A stretch of DNA of 12,408 nt from DAISJD01 sp036821645. Lineage in GTDB: Bacteria > Pseudomonadota > Alphaproteobacteria > ATCC43930 > CGMCC-115725. Position 1 is the stretch's first letter, and each line of letters opens with the position of its first letter. Shown piece after piece: positions 6,935 through 12,408 of this stretch. The stretch lies in NCBI GenBank assembly GCA_036821645.1, contig DAISJD010000092.1:1-12408 (forward strand). The letters are read 5' to 3'. A model generated the notes under the pieces. That model was not told the origin of the DNA. It did no database searches and was given only the letters and a program-made list of their open reading frames with translations. Made by a program: the position numbers and the translations under genes.

Positions 6935-6969
6935 AAGAAAACAGGGTCCGCACCCGGTGCAGGACCCTG
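6935..6969 (-). terminator. Intrinsic terminator between secreted-protein and hydratase genes
   Basis: On the - strand CAGGGTCC (6969-6962) pairs perfectly with GGACCCTG (6949-6942). The intervening bases can extend the stem (GCAC/GTGC), and TTTTCTT follows. It lies about 25 bases past the stop of the small secreted protein and ends close to the hydratase start. Confidence 0.85.
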
Positions 6970-6994
6970 GAAAAACATCACCACGCATCCAGCA

Positions 6995-7312
6995 TCAGCG
7001 CGTACGGTTAATCGCCTTCGAAAAATCGCTTTCACGGGTAAAGGGCGACGAGAAAGCGTCATTGCCACTCGGCAAAAAACGGCTTTGAACGCCAGGCTGC
7101 TGTGCCTGCGGCCCACTGAAATGCAGACTGAAACCATTGTTCTTTTTATCGGCAGCCGCTTTCTTACCGCCTGCAAATTTATCGTCGGGATCGGTAAACC
7201 GAAAGGACCCATCGGAATTTTGGATCGTGTGGGTATCATACGTGAAAGCGGCGGCCGGGCCGGCCATCGCCGCACAGATCAAGACCAAGGCCATGAAACC
7301 AAAACGATGCAT
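6995..7312 (-). CDS. Small secreted/periplasmic protein of unknown function
   Basis: This is a 105-aa protein with a clear Sec signal peptide: MHR, a hydrophobic core (FGFMALVLICAAMAG), then PAAA with likely cleavage after Ala22, before FTYDTHT. The mature part (about 83 aa) is polar and Gly/Lys/Ser/Asn-rich, has no Cys after the signal, and shows no motif I know. The start is set by GAGGTG ending 5 bases before the ATG at 7312, a strong match to the anti-Shine-Dalgarno sequence. A longer frame reaching to 7477 only reads into the amidase gene. It starts 43 bases after the amidase stop on the same strand and is followed by a strong terminator. The two genes therefore probably share a transcript, and the protein may act in the envelope with the amidase; that link is inference. 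Confidence 0.82.
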   Translation of the reverse strand: MHRFGFMALVLICAAMAGPAAAFTYDTHTIQNSDGSFRFTDPDDKFAGGKKAAADKKNNGFSLHFSGPQAQQPGVQSRFLPSGNDAFSSPFTRESDFSKAINRTR

Positions 7313-7355
7313 CGTTTCACCTCGACAAATTAAGACGGCACACCTGTGGCCGATC

Positions 7356-8258
7356 TCAGGTTCGCACGATATGTGCGTAATAGCCTTCGATCGAATGAAC
7401 GACCGAGCTTGCAAGCTTCTTACGATATGACGCCTGACGCAACAACTTATCTTCGGTTTTGTTCGACAAACACCCAAGTTCGACCAAGGCGGACGGGATA
7501 TCCGGCGCCTTTAAAACGGCAAACCCGGCAGATCGATGGCTATGCTGCAACATCGGCACCTGAGAGCCGATGGTTGCTACCAACTCCTTGGCGAGACCGA
7601 TTGAGAGATTGCTGGTGTGACGACGGGCAAGGTCGAACAGAATACTCGACACTTCTTTGGAATGGGCCCCAAGATTAACACCACCCACCACGTCGGCGCC
7701 ATTTTCCTTGGCGGCCAAGGCGGCGGCGGCGGCATCGGATGCCCGTTCGGACAGGGTGAAGACGGAGGCACCGCGCACATCCTCATCGGGAATCGCATCG
7801 GCATGGATCGATAAAAACAAATCGGCATCCGCCGCCCGCGCCCGACCGACCCGATCTTGCAACGGAATGAATTCATCGTCGGTCCGGGTCAAGATGACCC
7901 GATAACGGCGGCTCGCTTCCAATTGGGCTGCGATCTCCTGAGCCGTCGCAAAGGCTATATCTTTTTCGAAAACACCGCTAAAGCCGGTGCAACCGGGATC
8001 GATGCCGCCATGGCCAGGATCGAGAACGATCACCGGCAGGCGCTTCGGAGCCAGGGTTGCCTTCAGCTTTTCGGCCGCCATCGCCGTAGGGGTCAGGGAA
8101 AGACAGAAGGCCCCAAGCCCCATCACACCCGCACACCGCAGCAGTTCGCGACGATTGACGGACAGGGCCATCATACCCCTATCGGCAGGTGATGGCGCCT
8201 CACCCCCAACTGCAATAGTCTCTTCGCTTGTCTGATGTGGACGACGCAACACGCCCAT
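7356..8258 (-). CDS. N-acetylmuramoyl-L-alanine amidase (Amidase_3, AmiC-type), Tat signal
   Basis: This zinc amidase cuts the bond between N-acetylmuramic acid and L-alanine of peptidoglycan in the periplasm and is typically used in daughter-cell separation. The 300-aa product has an Amidase_3 domain at about 75-297. Metal ligands are His83 in LDPGHGG, Glu98 in FEKD and His152 in SIHAD, with the catalytic Glu260 in ALVELGCLSN. A twin-arginine signal (NRRELLR at 35-41, hydrophobic stretch, then PTAMA-AE) fits the Tat export known for AmiA and AmiC. There is no AMIN domain, as the region before the catalytic domain is too short. The ATG at 8258 has AGGCGGA about 5 bases upstream. ATGs at 8174/8171, just before the twin-arginine motif and preceded by AGGGG, would give a more usual signal length and may be the true start. 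The next gene downstream encodes a small secreted protein. Confidence 0.94.
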   Translation of the reverse strand: MGVLRRPHQTSEETIAVGGEAPSPADRGMMALSVNRRELLRCAGVMGLGAFCLSLTPTAMAAEKLKATLAPKRLPVIVLDPGHGGIDPGCTGFSGVFEKDIAFATAQEIAAQLEASRRYRVILTRTDDEFIPLQDRVGRARAADADLFLSIHADAIPDEDVRGASVFTLSERASDAAAAALAAKENGADVVGGVNLGAHSKEVSSILFDLARRHTSNLSIGLAKELVATIGSQVPMLQHSHRSAGFAVLKAPDIPSALVELGCLSNKTEDKLLRQASYRKKLASSVVHSIEGYYAHIVRT

Positions 8259-8369
8259 AGTTTCCGCCTATCTGAAAATCACGCCATTAATATTTGCAAG
8301 TAACCTATCCGATTTTATTCAAGTTTTCCAGTCATTCTATCGCATCGCGGTCTGGTCGTTTTTAAAAGC

Positions 8370-8939
8370 CTAAGATGATTGGCCGACCTGCAATGTTTGG
8401 CGAACTTGATCCAAGCAGTGCCGGAATATTTCCACATCATCTTGTGCCCGCGCCATGACCAACCCCCCTTGAATAGCGACAAGCGCCATCAGGGCGCGGA
8501 TCTCCGCCTGATCGGCCGACATGCCGGCCCGCATCAAGGCGTCGGCCAAGGATCGCTGCCATTCGGTAAAATAACCGGCGATACGCTCGGAAAATGCGTC
8601 CCGTTCTCGTCCCAACGCCAAAAGCCCGACCAAACAGATCCGCCCACCCCCCTGAAAATAGCGCGCACAGGCGGATATCATGGACGCGATCGCCGCCTTC
8701 GGATCGGGGTCATGGCGCAGCGGGGCAAAAATTTCGCGTTCAAACCAACCATGGATGGCGGTCAAGACCGCTTCGCCCATTTCTTGTTTTCCGCCGGGAA
8801 AAAAATGATAGAGGCTTCCCTTACCAAGGCCGGTCTCGCGGGTAATGATCGAGAGACTGGCCCCTTCAAACCCGTGGGCCCGAAACACTTCGGCCAAAGC
8901 CGTCACGGCATCGGACCGTTCTTGTACGATTTTTGCCAT
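8370..8939 (-). CDS. TetR/AcrR family transcriptional repressor
   Basis: This is a 189-aa repressor. The N-terminal TetR helix-turn-helix domain covers residues 5-52, with the recognition part around ITRETGLGKGSLYHFFPGGK (32-51). The FPGGK ending is typical of the YxaF/LmrA-like branch. The C-terminal ligand domain (about 60-185) is all-helical and contains CLVGLLALG (102-110). The start at 8939 is supported by GGGGAGG 7 bases upstream. A start at 8960 would add seven unusual residues. It follows the DUF1348 gene by 45 bases on the same strand. The dyad upstream of that gene is a likely target, giving autorepression lifted by an unknown ligand. Confidence 0.93.
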   Translation of the reverse strand: MAKIVQERSDAVTALAEVFRAHGFEGASLSIITRETGLGKGSLYHFFPGGKQEMGEAVLTAIHGWFEREIFAPLRHDPDPKAAIASMISACARYFQGGGRICLVGLLALGRERDAFSERIAGYFTEWQRSLADALMRAGMSADQAEIRALMALVAIQGGLVMARAQDDVEIFRHCLDQVRQTLQVGQSS

Positions 8940-8984
8940 ATTTTTCCTCCCCAACCGCACTCTTGGGGGACGATCCTCGCTTTG

Positions 8985-9437
8985 TCAAATCCCAACAAGT
9001 CCAGGCACATCCAACGGGCGGGGCGTGCCCGCCGCCCAATGAAACCGACGATCGGTCTCGGCAATCGCCAGATCATTGATGCTGGCCTCGCGCCGCCGCA
9101 TGAGTCCATCATCGGCAAATTCCCATTGCTCGTTGCCGTACGAGCGAAACCATTGTCCGGCATGATCATGCCATTCATACTGAAATCGTACGGAAATCCG
9201 TCGATCCGACCAGCTCCAAAGATCCTTGATCAGGCGATAGTCCCGCTCTCGATCCCATTTTTCTGACAAGAACGCCTGAATTGCGGCCCGCCCCGTCAGG
9301 AAAACCGACCGATTGCGCCACTCTGATTGAGGCGTATACGCCATGGAAACCCGAACCGGATCACGCGAATTCCAGGCATCCTCGGCCAAGCGAACCTTAA
9401 CCCGGGCAGTTTCTTCGGTAAATGGCGGCACCAGCAT
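8985..9437 (-). CDS. DUF1348 family protein (NTF2/SnoaL-like fold)
   Basis: This 150-aa protein has the hallmarks of DUF1348: DAWNSRDPVRVSMAYTP near residues 21-36, SEWRNRSVFLTGR (38-50), KWDRERDYRLIKDLW (60-74), FQYEWHDHAGQWFRSYGNE (85-103) and ASINDLAI (118-125), ending in DVPGLVGI. The length matches the family. These are small cytosolic NTF2-like proteins, and no reaction is firmly established for them. I chose the ATG at 9437 because GGAG lies 6 bases upstream and the family begins here. The frame also opens 13 codons earlier at 9476, which would run into the promoter and operator. It is the first gene of a two-gene unit with the TetR repressor, so its expression is probably induced by whatever that repressor senses. 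Confidence 0.93.
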   Translation of the reverse strand: MLVPPFTEETARVKVRLAEDAWNSRDPVRVSMAYTPQSEWRNRSVFLTGRAAIQAFLSEKWDRERDYRLIKDLWSWSDRRISVRFQYEWHDHAGQWFRSYGNEQWEFADDGLMRRREASINDLAIAETDRRFHWAAGTPRPLDVPGLVGI

Positions 9438-9459
9438 CTTAGGCTCCGATCTCTTTGTC

Positions 9460-9497
9460 TGTACCAAATAGTACAATAATTAATGATCAGTACACAA
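9460..9497 (-). promoter_or_regulatory. Promoter and probable TetR operator of the DUF1348-tetR unit
   Basis: A perfect dyad TGTAC-N6-GTACA lies at 9460-9475. On the - strand a -10 box TACTAT (9473-9468) sits inside it, and a -35-like TTGTGT (9497-9492) stands 18 bases further upstream. A third GTACA half-site at 9490-9494 overlaps the -35. A repressor bound here would block RNA polymerase. Assignment of the site to the downstream TetR protein is inference from position and symmetry. Confidence 0.62.
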
Positions 9498-9797
9498 AAG
9501 ACGTGACCCGTCAAGCGGCGATTGCGGGCACGCCCAGAAAACGCGGCTTGGCACTGGTGCTTCGCCCGTTGATGACGTCACTCTCGACGATCCGCCGGAC
9601 GGCAAACCGACAATCTCTTTACGGAGATCCGCGTCCCAGTTCGCACGGGATGACGCTGGGACGGAATATCGTTGCGGGCATTGCCATGGCCGCATGCCGC
9701 ACCGTTCCCGTTTGGTCGCATGGCTTATAAATTTTCGCCCCGTGTCCGCCCCCATGGCAGGCCCCCTCCTGAGAGTGGGTATGGTAGGTTGGCACCC
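9498..9797. other. Gene-free stretch between tetR unit and response regulator
   Basis: I find no gene here. The frames that cross it have no ribosome site or recognisable protein features. The stretch contains the inverted repeat at 9632-9663 and a short AT patch near 9723-9735. No clear terminator for the response regulator gene, which ends at 9798, is visible. Confidence 0.5.
9632..9663. repeat. Intergenic inverted repeat, possibly REP-like
   Basis: CGTCCCAG (9632-9639) and CTGGGACG (9656-9663) form a perfect 8-bp stem. The interior, read on the - strand as GCGTCATCCCGTGCGA, recalls the GTCATCCC-type cores of palindromic intergenic repeats common in proteobacteria. Only one copy is in the window, so repeat status cannot be confirmed. 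No T-run follows on either strand, so it is a poor terminator candidate. Confidence 0.4.
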
Positions 9798-11129
9798 TCA
9801 CCGCAAGCCAAGCCTCGTCATCATCTTGAGCAACCCAACGCGCGACACGGCGAGTTTTCGCGCCGCAGCACTGTGATTGCCGCCGGTTGCCGTCAAAGTC
9901 GCCCTGATCATTCTGCGCTCGAGGTCGGCTACGGCATCAGCCAAGGTGGCGGTGGTCGCAAGGTGGCTGTCGGCGGGATCGCCACTCCTTGCAAAGGCGA
10001 GGTCGGCAGGCGTCACCCAGTCCCCTTCGGCAAGGGCAGCAGCGGACGTGACGACGGCTTTCAGTTCACGGACATTGCCCGGCCAGTCCTGTGCTGCAAG
10101 CCAAAGCATGGCGTCCGCTGAGAGCCGCAACCGACGGTACTTGGCGCTTTCCATCAGAAAACGAGACGCCAGTACGGCGATATCGTCGCGACGCTCGGCC
10201 AGGGATGGGCTGCGCAGGATCAACCCCTTGAGGCGGTAATAGAAATCCTCGCGAAAGGAACCTTCGGCAATCATCCCTTCCAGGTCGCGGTGCGTTGCCG
10301 ACACCACCCTGACATCCGCCGATAAGGGCTGACGCCCGCCAACCGGCGTATAAGTCCCTTCCTGCAGAAAACGGAGCAGCTTGACCTGCATCGCGGGGGG
10401 CATCTCACCCACCTCATCGAGAAACAGGGTGCCGCCGTTGGCGGTCGCGACCAAGCCCGGACGGTCCTGGTGGGCACCGGTGAAACTGCCCTTTAAATGT
10501 CCGAATAACTCGCTTTCCATCAATTCAGCCGGGATTGCCCCGCAATGAACGGCAACAAACGTTCCCGCTCGGCGCATGCTAGCCCCATGTAGGGCCCGCG
10601 CGATCAATTCCTTGCCGCTGCCGCTCGGCCCCAACACCATCACCGATAAATCGGTTGGACCGACCCGGCGGATCATATCCTTGACGCGCAGGATGGCCGA
10701 ACTGGTTCCGGCGATGCCATCCTCCTGCGTCTGTGCGGCGGACAAGGCCGCCAATTCCCGCTCTAGGCTTCGTTTGGTCAATGCGCGGGAGACGACGAAC
10801 AGCAGCAACTCGGGCTCGACCGGTTTGGCGAGGAAATCCCAGGCCCCCTCCGCCACGGCACGCAAGGCAAGCGCGTGGTCGGCATGTGCAGTCATCACCA
10901 CGACGGGTACGGCGGCGAAACCGGACACCAGGGCAAGGCCGGCTTCAGGTGTCCATTGCGGCGGCATCACCAGATCGAGCAAAACCAGATCAGGATCTTC
11001 ACGACCGAACGCCTCACGGGCGCTGTTCGCGTCTGCTGCCGTCACGACAGTGTAGCCTTGCTTCTCCAGCCACGCGGATGCCAGTCGCAAAAACGCGGGT
11101 TCGTCGTCAACCAGAAGGATCGTGCTCAT
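9798..11129 (-). CDS. NtrC-type sigma-54-dependent response regulator
   Basis: This 443-aa activator is phosphorylated by its partner kinase and uses ATP to open sigma-54 promoters. The receiver domain (1-118) has the acidic pair Asp8-Asp9, phospho-acceptor Asp52 in LLDLVMP, Thr80 and Lys102 (AKP). The AAA+ domain (about 138-365) has Walker A GPSGSGKE (167-174), the sigma-54 contact loop GSFTGA (214-219, a variant of GAFTGA), Walker B GGTLFLDE (232-239), an arginine-finger region (SFREDFYYRL, 291-300) and WPGNVREL (349-356). The C-terminal Fis-type helix-turn-helix (about 398-443) includes GGNHSAAARKLAVSR. The ATG at 11129 overlaps the kinase stop as ATGA, and GAGG lies 8 bases upstream. Its target genes are not evident in the window. 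Confidence 0.96.
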   Translation of the reverse strand: MSTILLVDDEPAFLRLASAWLEKQGYTVVTAADANSAREAFGREDPDLVLLDLVMPPQWTPEAGLALVSGFAAVPVVVMTAHADHALALRAVAEGAWDFLAKPVEPELLLFVVSRALTKRSLERELAALSAAQTQEDGIAGTSSAILRVKDMIRRVGPTDLSVMVLGPSGSGKELIARALHGASMRRAGTFVAVHCGAIPAELMESELFGHLKGSFTGAHQDRPGLVATANGGTLFLDEVGEMPPAMQVKLLRFLQEGTYTPVGGRQPLSADVRVVSATHRDLEGMIAEGSFREDFYYRLKGLILRSPSLAERRDDIAVLASRFLMESAKYRRLRLSADAMLWLAAQDWPGNVRELKAVVTSAAALAEGDWVTPADLAFARSGDPADSHLATTATLADAVADLERRMIRATLTATGGNHSAAARKLAVSRVGLLKMMTRLGLR

Positions 11130-12408
11130 GACGGAAACCTCAAGGTGAAACACGTTGTCCAGCCCGGACGCGCGGTCACTGTCACAGCGCCGCCATGGGC
11201 CGCCATCACCTTAGCGACAATGGCCAGTCCCAAACCGGTGCCACCTTGACTGCGGGAGACGAACGGTTGAAACAAGGCAGTACGGATGTCTTCGGGAATG
11301 CCGGGACCGTCGTCACAGACATGGATGTAAACAGCATCGGGGCACTGTTCCGCCGCTACCAGCACCCGTCCGCCGGCGGCACGGGCATTATCGAGCAGAT
11401 TCGCAAGAGCTTGGCGCAACCGATCGGGATCGGCCTTTACGGTGAAACCATGAGGAATGTCGACTTCAAAGGCGATCCCACGCGGAGCCAACACCGTGGC
11501 GAGATCAAGCGTCACCGCGTCGACCCGCCACGGCTTGGCATAATCGAGGAGATCACGGGCGAGCGCCTCCATCCGCGCCAATTGAGCCTTCACCTCGCCG
11601 CGCGTATCCGGCGGGGCGTCGGCGACGGCCATGGCGATAATGTTCATCGGGTTGCGTAGGTCGTGGGCCACAGTGGCGGCCAGGGCGCCAAGCTCGGCCA
11701 GACGCTGACGCTCGACGAAGGCACGCCGGCGGATAAGATCGTCCTTGGCCAGTTCCATCAGTTCCGTCATGACCATGGCGACCCGACGCGGCCCAGGAGG
11801 AGCCTGCGCAACCGCGTCCGAAGCCGACAGGTCGGAAAAACCGAGATGCTGGCGCAGCAGCCCATGCGCCGTCTCGGTCAACTGGGTTTCGTCTTGAGCT
11901 TCGCGCAGCGCCTGACGCCAGCGAGCGAGATCGTCGGCGGTCATCTCGCCACCAGGATAAACGATACGGTCGGCCAATCGCCTTAAAGGAGCGGCGAGCG
12001 CAAGCCCCGTCAGCAATGCAATTGCCGTCCAGGCGAAGGAAACACCCACCTTCTCGGCAGCAAGACCGGCGGAGAGGGCGGAAACCACCGCTGCCAATCC
12101 GATCAGCAGCCCAAAGCACACGGCCCGCACCGCCCATCGATTGACGTCCATCAGCCGATAGCGTAGCACCGCATAGGCCAGCACGACGAGGTAGAGCGGC
12201 TGTAGCAACAGCGGCCACGGATACGCGTCGATGCCCAGCACCGGAAAGCACAGTCCCGTGATGGAAAAGAGGCCCAACATCGACGACAACAGAACCAGCA
12301 GGATCTGGCGCCTTTCGATAGCGTTGGCAGAGCGCAACGCGAGGGCGAGCAGTCGATGGCCGTATGCGGCCAGACCGACCGTCACCGCCCCGGCCAGTAG
12401 CCCCGCCC
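11126..12408 (-). CDS. Membrane sensor histidine kinase, N-terminus beyond the window
   Basis: The frame stays open to the right edge (extra residues AGLLAGA before the GTG at 12385), so the gene is partial at its 5' end. Numbering from that GTG, membrane helices lie near 1-8 (continuing outward), 28-52, 57-75, 87-110 and 115-133. The layout resembles the 7TM-type sensor regions, with LAYAVLRYRLMD (69-80). A linker (about 145-225) leads to the phospho-acceptor His241 in ATVAHDLRNPMN. The ATPase domain has the N-box ANLLDNA (328-334), G1 DDGPGIP (358-364) and G2 GGTGLGLAIV (381-390). It phosphorylates the response regulator whose start codon overlaps its stop by 4 bp. The signal it senses is unknown; with little periplasmic sequence visible, a membrane-embedded or intracellular cue is plausible. 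Confidence 0.94.
   Translation of the reverse strand, partial: AGLLAGAVTVGLAAYGHRLLALALRSANAIERRQILLVLLSSMLGLFSITGLCFPVLGIDAYPWPLLLQPLYLVVLAYAVLRYRLMDVNRWAVRAVCFGLLIGLAAVVSALSAGLAAEKVGVSFAWTAIALLTGLALAAPLRRLADRIVYPGGEMTADDLARWRQALREAQDETQLTETAHGLLRQHLGFSDLSASDAVAQAPPGPRRVAMVMTELMELAKDDLIRRRAFVERQRLAELGALAATVAHDLRNPMNIIAMAVADAPPDTRGEVKAQLARMEALARDLLDYAKPWRVDAVTLDLATVLAPRGIAFEVDIPHGFTVKADPDRLRQALANLLDNARAAGGRVLVAAEQCPDAVYIHVCDDGPGIPEDIRTALFQPFVSRSQGGTGLGLAIVAKVMAAHGGAVTVTARPGWTTCFTLRFPS

Noticed and set aside
9455..9801. Short open frames (about 60-91 codons) on both strands of the gap before the response regulator
   Set aside because: They overlap the promoter/operator or a palindromic repeat, lack ribosome sites and show no protein-like features.
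1..12408. CRISPR array, tRNA or rRNA genes, insertion sequence, phage or defence genes
   Set aside because: No regularly spaced repeats, cloverleaf sequences, transposase or phage/defence motifs were seen on either strand.

Overview
The window reads as a chromosomal segment of an alphaproteobacterium, most likely Rhodospirillales-like. The reasons are a cvpA-purF-SDR gene string, a PurF of the iron-sulfur type, a Tat-type secreted amidase, coding DNA that is GC-rich by eye, and a few intergenic stretches that are strikingly AT-rich. No rRNA, tRNA, insertion sequence or CRISPR array was seen. The taxon is an inference from gene content, not a database match.

Layout. Bases 1-2988 (+ strand) hold a tightly packed operon: a CvpA-family membrane protein, PurF (first committed step of purine synthesis) and a short-chain dehydrogenase whose usual catalytic serine is cysteine. 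Bases 2989-3659 carry no convincing gene. They hold two hairpins, one of them terminator-like, a possible structured RNA, and about 325 bp of very AT-rich DNA with small dyads. This leads into an unrecognised 199-aa protein (3660-4259, +), which converges on a cache-domain chemoreceptor (4273-5976, -).

Bases 6088-8258 (- strand) read as a Tat-exported N-acetylmuramoyl-L-alanine amidase, then a small secreted protein of unknown function, an intrinsic terminator, and a 2-keto-4-pentenoate hydratase-like enzyme with its own near-perfect terminator. Bases 8370-9437 (-) are a two-gene unit, a DUF1348 (NTF2-like) protein followed by a TetR repressor. A TGTAC-N6-GTACA dyad overlaps the likely -10 box and suggests autoregulation.

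Bases 9438-9797 hold that promoter and an inverted repeat but no gene. Bases 9798-12408 (-) hold a two-component pair with an ATGA overlap: a membrane-embedded histidine kinase, cut by the right window edge, and an NtrC-type sigma-54-dependent response regulator.

Most genes are ordinary housekeeping or signalling genes. The least explained parts are the AT-rich island with its orphan gene, the possible small RNA before it, the small secreted protein beside the amidase, and the self-controlled DUF1348-TetR unit. I do not see a clear-cut new multi-gene system.
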